DNA from: Taishania sp965247975
GTDB lineage: Bacteria; Bacteroidota; Bacteroidia; Flavobacteriales_D; Crocinitomicaceae
Assembly (NCBI GenBank): GCA_965247975.1
Contig: OZ252050.1
Location: 496,001 to 560,000, forward strand
Reading direction: 5' to 3'
Length of the DNA stretch: 64,000 bases
Below are positions 34,536 to 44,967 of the stretch, in pieces (the first letter of the stretch is position 1; every line of letters starts with the position of its first letter). The notes beneath the pieces are model-generated. The model ran no database searches and was not told the DNA's origin. It saw only the letters and a list, made by a program, of their open reading frames with translations. The translations under genes and the position numbers were made by a program.

Positions 34536-37500
34536 ATGAAATACTTATTTCTCTTAATTTTCTTTTGTTTCACAAAAGTGTACGCTCAAAAAAATTTAGT
34601 TCTAGAAGAATCTGCGGAATTAATAAAAACGGCATTTGATTATCAGCAAAATGATGAACATCAAAAAGCAATAGATGTTTATTCGAAAGTTTCAATAAAT
34701 GACACTAATTATGCCGTTGCTCAATATGAAATAGGGCGCTCCAGCATTGAATTGAACAGATTAACAGAAGGTAGAAAAATACTTTATAACTTGCTTAATA
34801 ACTATTCAAGATTTGATTTTCAACCTGATGTTTACAACCTAATTGGATATTCACACTTACGGGAAAAAGATTCATTGACGGCAATTAAGATTTATTCGGA
34901 AGGAATTGCCAAATATCCTATGAACTATCTATTGTTTTTTAATCGTGGGCTAGCTTATGAAAAAGTTGGAAAATATGACTTAGCACTAGAAGATTATAAG
35001 AGTTCAATCAAAAGAAATATTTATTACACCCAAGCCCATATTCAACTGGGAATTCTAGCGGCAAATGAGGAGCATTATACAGAAGCAACAATGGCTCTAG
35101 CTACTTATTTTATTTTAGATCCAACTGGAGAAAAAGCTTCAGGAGTGACTAAATTCTTAGAGGAAATGTCTAATGGATCTTTTAATCCTAAGTCCAAAGG
35201 TCTTAAAATATCTCAATTGGAACAATTCGAAAGTTTGAATTTACTTTTTAAAAATAAGGTTGCTCTTGATAAAAAATACAAGGTGAAATTTACTTATCCC
35301 ACTGATTTTGGAAAGCAATTACATCTAATATGCTCTAGCATAAGTTTTAATGAGAATGATTTAGATTTTTGGAATCAAATGTATACTCCTTTGTACAAAG
35401 AAATATTTGAAAAAGACAAATTAGATGAATTTGTGATGTTGAGTTTAGTTAATATTGAAAATGAGCAAATTCAGAAAAAACTAAAATCGAAGGTAGGTCA
35501 ACTCAAAGCTTTCATAGAATGGATTTCACCAGTTTATAATAATCATTTTTCAATGCAATACATGGATTATGAAGGTGCACAGAAAAAAGTAAATATGTCC
35601 TACGAAGATAGTAGACTTAGTTATTTTGGGCCAGTGAACAATCAAGGAAATGCGGAAGGTAAATTTTATCATTATCACAAAAATGGTGCGTTAATGTTAA
35701 TCTCAAATTATGTAAATGATGAGGCTTCTGGAGAATTTAAATTTTATAGTGATGAAGATGGAAAATTGGAAAAAAAATTCACTTTTGATGTACAAAACAA
35801 TACGAAAATAGAAGAGTATTACTATACTACTGGGGAAATAAGTTCTCGCTACTTGTTTAGAAATCAAGAATTGGTAGACTCTGTGACTTTTTACTACCGC
35901 AATGGCACAATAAAAGAAGTTGTAGCAGTTAATAATGGAGAAAGAAATGGTGAATTATTTCAGTATTTCCCAAATGGAACAAGGGAATACAAAGGAGTTT
36001 ATAAAGATGGTAATGCAAATGGTGATTTTGAAATGTTTCATAGAAATGGCAAGTTGAAATCAACATTTAAGTATGCAAATGACATTTTGGAAGGCAAAAG
36101 GACTACTTATTTTCCTGATGGAACCATTGAAACCGTCTATAACTTTAAAAATGGAAAATATGATGGTCCATTTGAAGAGTATTTTCCAAATGGAAAATTA
36201 AGCGAAAAAGGAACTTATAAAAACGGAATGTCTATAGGAGATCTCACATTTTATTATTCGGACGGTAACATTTCAAGTAAGATAAATCTTGATGATAATG
36301 GCAAAGAAAATGGTACAAGTATATTTTATGCGCGAGATCAAAAGAAGTATCATGAAATTGATTATACCAGTGGTGAAGTAAAGGAAGTTCGTTTTTATGA
36401 TAAGTCTGGAAATATGACGCTTTTATCAAAGAAAAAAGGCAAAACAGTCGATTACGCATTCAATTTTCCAGCGGGCAATCGTGAAGTTGAAGGTAAATTT
36501 ATTGATGGAAAAAAGGAAGGCAATTGGACGTACTATGATTACTATGGTAATATTATTAAAACGGAAACTTATAAAGACAATGAAGTTCAGGGAGATGTGC
36601 TTTATTATCACCCAAACGGACAAATAAAAATGAAATACTCGGTAATTGATGGTGTTGAAAATGGTGTATATCTTGAGTATGGAATATTTGGAAATTTGAT
36701 TGAAGAAGGATTTTATTTGGATGGAGAAAAAGATAGAGAGTGGTTTGTGTACTACCCTGATGGGACAATTGAAGATGAAAATTATTTTGTCAATGGTGAA
36801 TTAAATGGATTTCAAATTAGTAGATCTATTAATGGCAAGATGGAAAGCATTCAAGAATATAACACTGGATTAGAGATTAATCATGAATTTTTAGACACCA
36901 ATGAACTTGTGATTGACAAAATTGGAGAATTTAACGGTGAAGTAAAGCTTCATAGTCCTACGAATAGTTATGTTCAATATGTTGGAAATTACATAAATGG
37001 TGAAAATAATGGAGCAACATATTCGTACTCACCAGACAATAAGGTAATTGCTCATGGTCAATTTGAAAATAATTTACGAACAGGAAAGTGGACTTGGAAT
37101 TATCTTGTTAATGGACAAGTTTTTGAAGTTTGTAACTATTTGAATGGTCAGCTAAATGGTCAGGACATTGAATATTATTCAAATGGTAAAATGAAATCGA
37201 TTGAAAATTACATTTATGGTGAAGCTCAAGGGGAATTTAAATATTTCTATGAGGATGGATCAATAAAGCTCGAAGGAACATTTTTGGATAGTAAAAGGAA
37301 TGGAGTTGTAACTAGTTATGGCGTAGAGGGTGGTATTACATTGATTAGATACTATGAAATGGGAGTTATAAAATCTTATAGTTATTTAGGGAAGGATGGC
37401 AAACCTGTACCACCAATTCCTATTAAAAAGGAAGCGGAATCAATGATAACATATCACAAAAATGGGAATGTTGCTGTAAAATGTAATCGGGTTTCGGGTT

Positions 37501-37808
37501 TACTTGATGGAGAATATGAAATTTTCTATCAGAATGGTCAAATTTATGAACGCGAGAGTTATAAATTTGATGAAATAAACGGAATAAGTACTACTTTTTA
37601 TCCCAACGGAACACATAAAGAAGAGGCAGTCTATTTTCAGGGTACACTTCATGGTGTTAAACGCACATTTCATTCGAATGGAAAAGTAAAATCCGAGCAA
37701 ACTTTCCGATATGGAATTCCACATGGTGAGAAAAAAGAATTTTCAAGTGAAGGCAAGTTATTAGTTACAATACTATATTATGACGGAGATGTTATTTCAA
37801 TTAATTAA
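34536..37808 (+). CDS. TPR and MORN_2 (YwqK-like) repeat surface protein
   Basis: A 1090-residue exported protein. The signal peptide covers residues 1-17. Residues 20-200 form tetratricopeptide repeats (YDLALEDYKSSIKRN, YTQAHIQLGILAANEEHY). Residues 200-360 are not recognised. From residue 363 to the end there are more than twenty YwqK/MORN_2 repeats of about 23 residues with the theme YYPNGTIK.E..Y.NG..NG. MORN_2 proteins in Bacteroidota are abundant and mostly uncharacterised; they form extended beta structures. The gene overlaps the following transglutaminase-like gene by 20 bases, so the product probably works with it at the cell envelope. Confidence 0.85.
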   Translation: MKYLFLLIFFCFTKVYAQKNLVLEESAELIKTAFDYQQNDEHQKAIDVYSKVSINDTNYAVAQYEIGRSSIELNRLTEGRKILYNLLNNYSRFDFQPDVYNLIGYSHLREKDSLTAIKIYSEGIAKYPMNYLLFFNRGLAYEKVGKYDLALEDYKSSIKRNIYYTQAHIQLGILAANEEHYTEATMALATYFILDPTGEKASGVTKFLEEMSNGSFNPKSKGLKISQLEQFESLNLLFKNKVALDKKYKVKFTYPTDFGKQLHLICSSISFNENDLDFWNQMYTPLYKEIFEKDKLDEFVMLSLVNIENEQIQKKLKSKVGQLKAFIEWISPVYNNHFSMQYMDYEGAQKKVNMSYEDSRLSYFGPVNNQGNAEGKFYHYHKNGALMLISNYVNDEASGEFKFYSDEDGKLEKKFTFDVQNNTKIEEYYYTTGEISSRYLFRNQELVDSVTFYYRNGTIKEVVAVNNGERNGELFQYFPNGTREYKGVYKDGNANGDFEMFHRNGKLKSTFKYANDILEGKRTTYFPDGTIETVYNFKNGKYDGPFEEYFPNGKLSEKGTYKNGMSIGDLTFYYSDGNISSKINLDDNGKENGTSIFYARDQKKYHEIDYTSGEVKEVRFYDKSGNMTLLSKKKGKTVDYAFNFPAGNREVEGKFIDGKKEGNWTYYDYYGNIIKTETYKDNEVQGDVLYYHPNGQIKMKYSVIDGVENGVYLEYGIFGNLIEEGFYLDGEKDREWFVYYPDGTIEDENYFVNGELNGFQISRSINGKMESIQEYNTGLEINHEFLDTNELVIDKIGEFNGEVKLHSPTNSYVQYVGNYINGENNGATYSYSPDNKVIAHGQFENNLRTGKWTWNYLVNGQVFEVCNYLNGQLNGQDIEYYSNGKMKSIENYIYGEAQGEFKYFYEDGSIKLEGTFLDSKRNGVVTSYGVEGGITLIRYYEMGVIKSYSYLGKDGKPVPPIPIKKEAESMITYHKNGNVAVKCNRVSGLLDGEYEIFYQNGQIYERESYKFDEINGISTTFYPNGTHKEEAVYFQGTLHGVKRTFHSNGKVKSEQTFRYGIPHGEKKEFSSEGKLLVTILYYDGDVISIN
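35622..37802 (+). repeat. MORN_2/YwqK repeat array inside the TPR protein
   Basis: More than twenty imperfect units of about 69 bp, recognised by successive FYHYHKNGAL, FYYRNGTIKE, YFPNGTREY, YYHPNGQIKM, YYPDGTIE, YYSNGKMKS and FYPNGTHKE segments spaced by 21-25 residues. The copies are diverged in DNA, so this is an old array. Confidence 0.82.
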
Positions 37809-39738
37809 ATGGTCTTCAAGACTTTCTTTATTTCTTCTTTTATCCAATTTTTTGTCTTTTGGACAAACGTTGGAAATTCTAAATGAGTATAGGAATAAGT
37901 ATGCTGGGCATCATATTGTATTGAAAAATAATAATTATGTTGTAACAATCGAAATGATAAAAGGCGTGCCTCGTGTGGTCCATCATGTGCACGAAGAACA
38001 TTTAATTTTAGATCAAAATGGTTTGCTCGCATTATCAGAAGAGCATATTGATTTTAGTAGCTTTGAAACACTTAAAATTAATGAGGCTTATGCCGAAGTG
38101 CCTGATGGAAAGGGTTCTAAAAAAATACATGTGACAAATGAAATCACACAAGATGTACAAGCTTCAGGCTCTATTTTTCATGATGACATGAAAGAAACTG
38201 TTTTAATATTCCCACGCATGGAAATTGGAGCGCTGAGAGTGTTAGATTATGAAATTGTGATGTCCGAAAATAAATTTCCTTTTGGATTTCATTTTGCATC
38301 CTATTACCCGAATCCTAATGTTAATTTTCAGATCATTGCAGATACAAATGTGCAAATCCTCTTTAAGGAATTTCATATGAATAATGCGAACATTCAGTTC
38401 TCGTCTGTCATTTCTAAAAATAAGCGCACGTTGAAATGGAGTTCGTCCAATCCTCCAATTTATAAAAAAGATGAAGGTGCTCCGAATAGACGGTATTTTT
38501 CTCCACATGTGCTCGCCCAAATAGAAAAATATATTTTTAAGGGCGAAAGCATTCCTGTTTTGGGATCTACCAAAGATTTATACAAGTGGTATTATTCAAA
38601 TATTGAAGAAGTAATTAACGAAGTTCCATCTGAAGATATTCGCCTTGTTGCAGATTCAATTTCAAAAACAAGTTCTTCAGAAATGGAACTTGTAAAAAAT
38701 ATTTATTATTGGGTCCAAAACAATATAAAGTACATCGCTTTTGAAGAAGGAATAAATGGATTTGTTCCTCGTCAACCATCAGCGGTGATGCAGAAAAGGT
38801 ATGGCGATTGTAAAGACATGGCTTCAATAATTTATAGCATGCTTAAATCGCAAGGAATAAAGTCGTATCTAACTTGGATAGGCTCTAGAGACTTACCTTA
38901 TAAATACTCGGAATTTCCCAGTTCTTCCTGTGATAACCACATGATTTGTACATATAAGAATAATGGTAACAATTATTTTCTAGATGCAACAAATAACTTT
39001 CTACCGTTCAATGAAATCGCTGCTTTCACAATTGGTAAACAGGCTTTTATTGGTATTGATCAAACACGTTTTGAAGTTGCTGAATTGCCAATTCCTGAGC
39101 CCAAATACACAACAATGGTAGATACTACTTTTATTGAAGTAAAAGGGAGAAATATAATTGGTCACTCAACTACTATTTTTGATGGTTACTATCAGCAAAT
39201 GTTGCATTATACAGCTAGCTCAGCACTATCAGACAAGCATGAAGATGCACTTTCAAAATTGGTAAATAAAGGAAATAATTCGTTTAAAGTCACCAAAGGA
39301 AAAATTGGTAATGTTGTGAATCGTGAACAACCTTTAGAACTGACATTTGACTTTACCGTTGATAATTATGTTTCACTCTTTGAAAAGGAAAAGTATGTCA
39401 ATATGATTTTGGAAAAGGATATTTCTTACGGAGAAATGGCTGAAGATCGCGTCGCTCCGTTCGAATTCGATCAAAAAAGTTCCGATTCCTATACGGTGAT
39501 TCTAAAAATCCCAGAGGGATGTCAAATTAAATCAATTCCACCGAACAAGAAATATAATTCGGATGTGGTTGATTTTTCAGTAACTTATGTTCAAAAGGAA
39601 AATCAATTGTTTATGACACTTCAACTCGATATTAAGGCTATTTTAATAGAGCCGCAACACTTTAAGGCATGGAATGAGTACGTGAAAATGCTAAAAAGTG
39701 CTACAGGTCAATCAATCGTACTTATAGAAAATAGTTAA
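37789..39738 (+). CDS. DUF3857 and transglutaminase-like protein (intact catalytic triad)
   Basis: A 649-residue exported protein. The signal peptide ends at LSFGQ. The N-terminal beta-rich DUF3857 domain covers about 35-270, a transglutaminase-like cysteine protease domain about 285-410, and a C-terminal beta domain the rest. The triad is visible: C341 in RYGDCKDMA, H384 in DNHMIC and D399 in FLDATN. An in-frame ATG at 37780 would add three residues; I chose 37789 because it gives a cleaner signal peptide. It could crosslink or cleave proteins outside the cytoplasm. The gene is followed after one base by a paralogue that lacks the triad. Confidence 0.88.
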   Translation: MLFQLIKWSSRLSLFLLLSNFLSFGQTLEILNEYRNKYAGHHIVLKNNNYVVTIEMIKGVPRVVHHVHEEHLILDQNGLLALSEEHIDFSSFETLKINEAYAEVPDGKGSKKIHVTNEITQDVQASGSIFHDDMKETVLIFPRMEIGALRVLDYEIVMSENKFPFGFHFASYYPNPNVNFQIIADTNVQILFKEFHMNNANIQFSSVISKNKRTLKWSSSNPPIYKKDEGAPNRRYFSPHVLAQIEKYIFKGESIPVLGSTKDLYKWYYSNIEEVINEVPSEDIRLVADSISKTSSSEMELVKNIYYWVQNNIKYIAFEEGINGFVPRQPSAVMQKRYGDCKDMASIIYSMLKSQGIKSYLTWIGSRDLPYKYSEFPSSSCDNHMICTYKNNGNNYFLDATNNFLPFNEIAAFTIGKQAFIGIDQTRFEVAELPIPEPKYTTMVDTTFIEVKGRNIIGHSTTIFDGYYQQMLHYTASSALSDKHEDALSKLVNKGNNSFKVTKGKIGNVVNREQPLELTFDFTVDNYVSLFEKEKYVNMILEKDISYGEMAEDRVAPFEFDQKSSDSYTVILKIPEGCQIKSIPPNKKYNSDVVDFSVTYVQKENQLFMTLQLDIKAILIEPQHFKAWNEYVKMLKSATGQSIVLIENS

Positions 39739-39739
39739 T

Positions 39740-41695
39740 ATGAAAATAAATTTATGCATTATTTTTTTGATCCCAATCCTTGCATGGGGTCAAAAAACAC
39801 CCATTCACAAAGATTATGATTGGCAAAAGAACCCAATCAAATACGAATTATCAGAAGACGAAAAATCAAAAGATGAAATTGTAGTCTTTGAAAAAAGGAG
39901 TGTAGAGTTTTTTAATGATGGAACTGGCCTAAAAGAATATTTTTTAACTCATCGCATTAAAGTGTTAAACACAGATAAGGCAATTGAACAAAATAACACT
40001 TTGAACGTGACAAAGGATTTTAGTTCGAAGTTTAATAAGCTGAAGGCAAGAGTTGTTAAACCGTCTGGCGAAATTATTGAAGTCTCTGAGGATAATATTA
40101 AAGAAACAAAAGATGAGGATGGAAATATTATTAATCATTATTTCGCTTTTGAAGGCTTGGTTATCGGCAGTTATATCGAGTTTTTCCAATATACCGAAGG
40201 CAATCCAGATCTTACTGGTTCAAGGCTTTTGATTCAAAGTTCGGTAGATAAAAAGAATGTCGAAATAGATGTTATTTATCCAAAGTACTTAGAATTTGAG
40301 TTTCTGAGTAAAAATGGATTGCCTGATTTAATTAAGGATGAAAATGATACTGCACATGTAAGAATGTATACCAAAATTGATAAACTTCCTGGCTTAGAGG
40401 ATGAAGATTGGTCGGCTTATCAAGCAAATTTGCAAAAGTTATACTATAAACTTGATCGCAACAAGTCAACAGGTAAAGGAAATTTTTACACATATACTGA
40501 AGTATCAAAGTTGATTCACCAAGATATGTTTGCAACTTTAAGTAAAAAGGAAAAGAAATTAGTCCTTGAATTTATTGAAAAGAATACAAAAGGCATTCTT
40601 GGAACAAAAGATCGAATTCGGGCTCTAGAAGATGCAATGAAAACAACAATTCCAGTTTTGGAAGGAAATTTTGAAGGATCCACTGATATTGGATTAATAT
40701 TGACAAAGAAGATTACTAATGATAAAGGGATTGTAAAATTAATGTTGAATTGCCTACGGGAAATGAACATTCCTTTTGAGCTTGTCATGACATCGGACCG
40801 CACTGAAGAACCTTTTGATGAAGAATTTCAAGCATATTTATTTTTACAAACATATATGATTTATGTGAAGGAGCTAGATCAGTATTTTGCATCTGGGTTA
40901 TTTACTCGAATCGGTTTTCCTCCGTATGAATTTACTGAAACGAAAGGGTTGTTTATTAGCGAATTAATCATTAATGATTTTGCAACTTCTGTGGCCAAAG
41001 TGAAATATATTAAAGGATTGAGTTACGAAAAATCAATTGATCAAATAGATACTGAATTAACATTTAATGAAGATTTAACCAGCTGTAACGTGAATTTGAC
41101 AAGGATAAATTCTGGCTATAAAGCAATGAATAATCAACCCATCCTTGACTTTCTGGACGATGAACAAAAGAAAGAATTGAAAGAAGAGTACTTAAAATAT
41201 TTAGACGAGGACGCAATCCTAGAAAATGTGAATTTTGAGAATGATCATTCAAATGATTATGGAATTAAACCGCTTATCGGAAAGGCCACATTAAAATCAC
41301 AGATTTTTGTGGAAAGAGCAGGTGATAAAATTCTATTAAAAGCTGGATTGCTGATTGGACCGCAAGCGCAAATGTATCATAAAAAAGAGCGCAAAACTCC
41401 TGTTGATTCCTATTTTTGTCGAGGTTATGAAAGAAAAATAATCATTAACATTCCTGAAAATTATGTTGTTAAAAATCTAGATGATTTGATATTTAACTGT
41501 GCACCAGATACTAAAAATAATATCTTAGGTTTCACATCAAGTTATGTGATTGATGGAAATCGAGTAATAGTTACCGTAAAGGAATGGTACAATACTCATT
41601 TTTTTTCTGTGGAAGATTATCCAATGTACGAAAAGACAATGAATGCAGCTGCAGATTTCAATAAAGTAGTTTTGGTTTTTGAACTTAAGCAATAA
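39740..41695 (+). CDS. DUF3857 protein with degenerate transglutaminase domain (predicted pseudoenzyme)
   Basis: A 651-residue exported protein (signal peptide 1-17, LAWGQ) with the same architecture as its upstream neighbour. In the core helix, GDCKDMA of the neighbour is replaced by TNDKGIV, so the nucleophile position is D328. The His position is Y372 (QTYMIYV) and the Asp position is S385 (YFASGLF). All three catalytic residues are therefore lost while the fold pattern remains. It may act as a binding or regulatory partner. One base separates it from the active paralogue, so the two are almost surely co-expressed. Confidence 0.83.
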   Translation: MKINLCIIFLIPILAWGQKTPIHKDYDWQKNPIKYELSEDEKSKDEIVVFEKRSVEFFNDGTGLKEYFLTHRIKVLNTDKAIEQNNTLNVTKDFSSKFNKLKARVVKPSGEIIEVSEDNIKETKDEDGNIINHYFAFEGLVIGSYIEFFQYTEGNPDLTGSRLLIQSSVDKKNVEIDVIYPKYLEFEFLSKNGLPDLIKDENDTAHVRMYTKIDKLPGLEDEDWSAYQANLQKLYYKLDRNKSTGKGNFYTYTEVSKLIHQDMFATLSKKEKKLVLEFIEKNTKGILGTKDRIRALEDAMKTTIPVLEGNFEGSTDIGLILTKKITNDKGIVKLMLNCLREMNIPFELVMTSDRTEEPFDEEFQAYLFLQTYMIYVKELDQYFASGLFTRIGFPPYEFTETKGLFISELIINDFATSVAKVKYIKGLSYEKSIDQIDTELTFNEDLTSCNVNLTRINSGYKAMNNQPILDFLDDEQKKELKEEYLKYLDEDAILENVNFENDHSNDYGIKPLIGKATLKSQIFVERAGDKILLKAGLLIGPQAQMYHKKERKTPVDSYFCRGYERKIIINIPENYVVKNLDDLIFNCAPDTKNNILGFTSSYVIDGNRVIVTVKEWYNTHFFSVEDYPMYEKTMNAAADFNKVVLVFELKQ

Positions 41696-41812
41696 TAATT
41701 AATCGCTAGAAATAGTTGAGCAGTAAACAGAAATTGAGATAAATTATAAAAGAAAATAAAGCAACCAAGGTTGTCGGATAGACGTCTAATTGTAACATAA
41801 GATTTTTATAGT

Positions 41813-44341
41813 ATGAATTTGAAGTCGCAGTTTTTTCTGATTGTTTTATCATTGGTTTTTAATTTAAGGATTGCAAGCGCATGCTCTCCTTGTCAAGCAT
41901 TGTCAGGTATTACACAAACCTTAGTTGGAACCAATTTAACGCTCACCTTCACTAGTAATGCTGGCTGGGCTTGTTGTTATACGGCCGATGTAGAAATTGT
42001 ATGTGCTAATGCAAATTTTACGGGAGTTTATAATTATCAGTCACCTCAGAACTGTTTAACAAATGGCTCAACAACGAATGTTCCATACCAGCCTTTTACG
42101 ATTGATTTATCATCCTATTGTCCTGGTGATTATAAATGGCGGGCTGTAGAAACAATGGGTTGTGGAATTTATACAGCAACCTATTACTTTACAATCGTTG
42201 GTAGTTCACCTATCATACCTACTGCTTCAGCTTCGGATACAGAAATTTGCCCAAATCAGCCTTCTCAATTGAGCGCATCAGGCACCGGTGGTTGTAATGG
42301 ATTAGGAAATTACATCTATTCATGGTCACCAGCAGCTGGTTTGAGTAATCCTAATATCGCTAATCCTGTTGCTACACCTGGTGTTACTACAAATTACACC
42401 GTGACTTTGTCAGAAGCAGGTTCTTGTGCGTCGCCTCAGTCAACATCGGTTTTGATTAATGTAACACCGTTCCCAACTGGCACCATTACAGGCGCAACAT
42501 CTGTTTGTAGAGATGCTCCAGAGCCTACGCTTACTTTTACTGGTGCTAGCTCAAACGCTCCTTATGTTTTTACATACAATGTCAATGGTGGTCCAAATCA
42601 AACCGTCACGTCTGTCGGCAATGTCGCCACCATAACGGCTCCGACAAGTGTTTCAGGGCCATTTAATTATACCTTAATAAGTGTTTTAGAATCTAGTCCA
42701 CAAGCATGTTCGCAGTTGCAGTTGAACACCATAACTGTGAACGTTATTCCTCCATTGGAAGCTACAATTTCTGGAGATGCAAGCGTTTGTCTCAACGGAC
42801 CTGGTCCTGTGGTCACCTTCACTGGAAGTGGGGGAGTTGCGCCTTATACATTTACATATAATGTAGATGGCGGACCTGATCAAACGGTCGTTTCAAATGG
42901 AGGTAACACCGCAACGATAAATGCAGCCACGAATACAATTGGAACAAGCACTTATAATTTGTTGTTTGCTGAAGCGACTGGTCCAACATCTTGTGAAGCA
43001 GATCAGACAGGTTTTGTTGAGATTACAATCACGGAGCTTCCGATTTCTCAAATTTCACCGATGGTAGAGGTATGTAGGAATGATCCACAACCTACTTTTA
43101 CTTTTACAGGCACAAATGGAACGGCACCTTTTGAATTTACCTATACGATTAATGGAGGAGTTCCTTTCACTATTTCAACAGCTCCTGGGGATAACTCAGT
43201 AGCAATCTTGGCTCCAACAAACATAGCAGGTACTTATGATTTTGTTATTACCAACGTCAATACCCCAAATTCCATAGGTTGCTCGCAAGCGCAAAATGAA
43301 TTGAGTTCTTTGCTTGTGCATGAATTACCATCAGTAGATGCTGGAAATGATATTACTCGATGTTTTGGCGAGACGGTAATATTGTATGGCTCAGGTGCTG
43401 GTTTTGGTGCGAATTATTCGTGGGACAATGGCATTTTTGATTTGGTTGGTTTTATACCTTCCGACACTACAACCTACACGGTTACTGGTGTTGATATCAA
43501 CGGCTGCATAAATACAGATCAAGTAACGGTGAATGTAGCTCCGTTTCCAGTAATAAACTTTGTTGGGAATAACTTATATGGATGTCAACCTTTGGTTTCT
43601 ACTTTCGATAATTTATCAACCGACAATATTGCTTCTTGTCATTGGAGTTTTAGTAATGGAGAAACATTCGACATTTGTGGTCCTGTAGAAGTTACTTTCA
43701 ATGATCCTGGTTGCTGGAATGCTACTTTGACTGCGGAGAGCCCGGAAGGTTGTGTTAGCACTATGACATTGCTCAATTATGCGTGTGTTGAACCAAATCC
43801 TGTTGCTGAATTCTTTCCAGATCCGCCAAATCTTACAATTTACGACTCGGAATCTCAAATGCTTAATAGTTCAACAGGTGCCGTTTCTTATGAATGGAGT
43901 TTTGAAGATGGAATCGAAACGTCAACGGAATTTAGTCCGGTTCATGAATTTCCAAATGAACAAGAAGGAGCATATTGGATACAACTAGTTGCAACATCAG
44001 ATGCAGGTTGTGTAGATACTGCTCGTCAGGCAGTTATTGTAATCGAGGATGTAGTGATTTATGTACCAAATACATTTACACCAAATTCAGATCCTTTGAA
44101 TAATGAATTTAAACCAGTTATAGACGCTGGGGTTGATTTACAATCATATACACTTTACATTTTTGATCGTTGGGGTGAACTTATTTTCGAATCCCATGAT
44201 TCAAATATTGGTTGGAATGGACTTTATGGAGTTGGGGGTAACTTGGCAAATACAGGAACGTACAATTGGCACATCGAATGCAAACGAAGAATGGATGGAA
44301 GCCTGATGAAATTTAATGGCTATGTCAATTTATTAAAATAG
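41813..44341 (+). CDS. Secreted PKD/SprB-like repeat protein with CHU_C gliding-motility C-terminal domain
   Basis: An 842-residue exported protein with a signal peptide (1-23). The Cys-rich N-terminal domain (about 24-135) is followed by a run of Ig/SprB-like modules (about 140-600) with recurring ASVCRNDP.P..TFTG..G.APF.FTYN.NGG and LP...A.I. segments. A PKD domain (about 600-740) has FDNLSTDNIASCHWSFSNG and YEWSFEDG. The C-terminus is a type B T9SS domain with IYVPNTFTPNSDPLNNEFKP, LYIFDRWGELIFES and GYVNLLK. It is probably a large surface adhesin secreted through T9SS. No PorP/SprF gene is adjacent, so it must use one elsewhere. Confidence 0.88.
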   Translation: MNLKSQFFLIVLSLVFNLRIASACSPCQALSGITQTLVGTNLTLTFTSNAGWACCYTADVEIVCANANFTGVYNYQSPQNCLTNGSTTNVPYQPFTIDLSSYCPGDYKWRAVETMGCGIYTATYYFTIVGSSPIIPTASASDTEICPNQPSQLSASGTGGCNGLGNYIYSWSPAAGLSNPNIANPVATPGVTTNYTVTLSEAGSCASPQSTSVLINVTPFPTGTITGATSVCRDAPEPTLTFTGASSNAPYVFTYNVNGGPNQTVTSVGNVATITAPTSVSGPFNYTLISVLESSPQACSQLQLNTITVNVIPPLEATISGDASVCLNGPGPVVTFTGSGGVAPYTFTYNVDGGPDQTVVSNGGNTATINAATNTIGTSTYNLLFAEATGPTSCEADQTGFVEITITELPISQISPMVEVCRNDPQPTFTFTGTNGTAPFEFTYTINGGVPFTISTAPGDNSVAILAPTNIAGTYDFVITNVNTPNSIGCSQAQNELSSLLVHELPSVDAGNDITRCFGETVILYGSGAGFGANYSWDNGIFDLVGFIPSDTTTYTVTGVDINGCINTDQVTVNVAPFPVINFVGNNLYGCQPLVSTFDNLSTDNIASCHWSFSNGETFDICGPVEVTFNDPGCWNATLTAESPEGCVSTMTLLNYACVEPNPVAEFFPDPPNLTIYDSESQMLNSSTGAVSYEWSFEDGIETSTEFSPVHEFPNEQEGAYWIQLVATSDAGCVDTARQAVIVIEDVVIYVPNTFTPNSDPLNNEFKPVIDAGVDLQSYTLYIFDRWGELIFESHDSNIGWNGLYGVGGNLANTGTYNWHIECKRRMDGSLMKFNGYVNLLK

Positions 44342-44342
44342 T

Positions 44343-44921
44343 CTATTTCGTCAATAAACGAGCTACGTATTTCCCAATGATATCAAATTCCAAATTGATT
44401 TGATCACCAATTCTTAGCGTATGGAAATTCGTATGTTCGTAGGTGTATGGAATGATGCACACAGAAAATTCATTGGGTTTTGAATCAACAACGGTTAGAC
44501 TTGTTCCATTCACTGTTACACTTCCTTTTTCAACAGTTACATCTGCTGATTCGTAACGAAAAGTAAATTTCCAACTTCCTTGTTGGTCTTCAATTGCAGT
44601 GCAAGATGCCGTTGTATCTACATGTCCTTGCACAATGTGACCATCTAAGCGTCCACCCATGAGCATGCAACGTTCTAAGTTGACTTTGGTGCCAACAATC
44701 CAAGCATTTAAGTTTGTTTTATTCAATGTTTCTTGAATGGCCGTTACAACATATTCGTTTCCGTTTATTGCAACAACTGTCAAACAACAACCATTGTGAG
44801 CAACACTTTGATCTATTTTTAGTTCCGAAGTAAAATCGGCTTTGATCGTGAAATGAATGTTTTCATTTTCACGCTCAATGTTTGTTACGATTCCGAGTTG
44901 TTCGATAATTCCAGTGAACAT
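44343..44921 (-). CDS. ribE: Riboflavin synthase, alpha chain
   Basis: A 192-residue cytoplasmic enzyme that converts two molecules of 6,7-dimethyl-8-ribityllumazine to riboflavin. Two lumazine-binding repeats are visible: MFTGIIEQLG and DQSVAHNGCCLTVV in the first, LDGHIVQGHVDTT and VEKGSVTVNGTSLTVV in the second. It is slightly short but complete, convergent with the CHU_C gene with one base between the stop codons. It lies 36 bases after the AMP ligase on the same strand, but a good promoter lies in that gap, so it may be expressed independently. Confidence 0.95.
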   Translation of the reverse strand: MFTGIIEQLGIVTNIERENENIHFTIKADFTSELKIDQSVAHNGCCLTVVAINGNEYVVTAIQETLNKTNLNAWIVGTKVNLERCMLMGGRLDGHIVQGHVDTTASCTAIEDQQGSWKFTFRYESADVTVEKGSVTVNGTSLTVVDSKPNEFSVCIIPYTYEHTNFHTLRIGDQINLEFDIIGKYVARLLTK

Positions 44922-44934
44922 ATTTTATTTTTTT

Positions 44935-44967
44935 CAAAGATATGGATTGTCAATAGATCATCGCAAA
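44935..44967 (-). promoter_or_regulatory. Promoter of riboflavin synthase
   Basis: On the minus strand TTTG (44964-44967), 21 bases, then TATCTTTG (44935-44942): a full match to both Bacteroidota elements. The -33 part lies within the 3' end of the AMP ligase gene. The leader would be about 7 bases. Confidence 0.5.
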
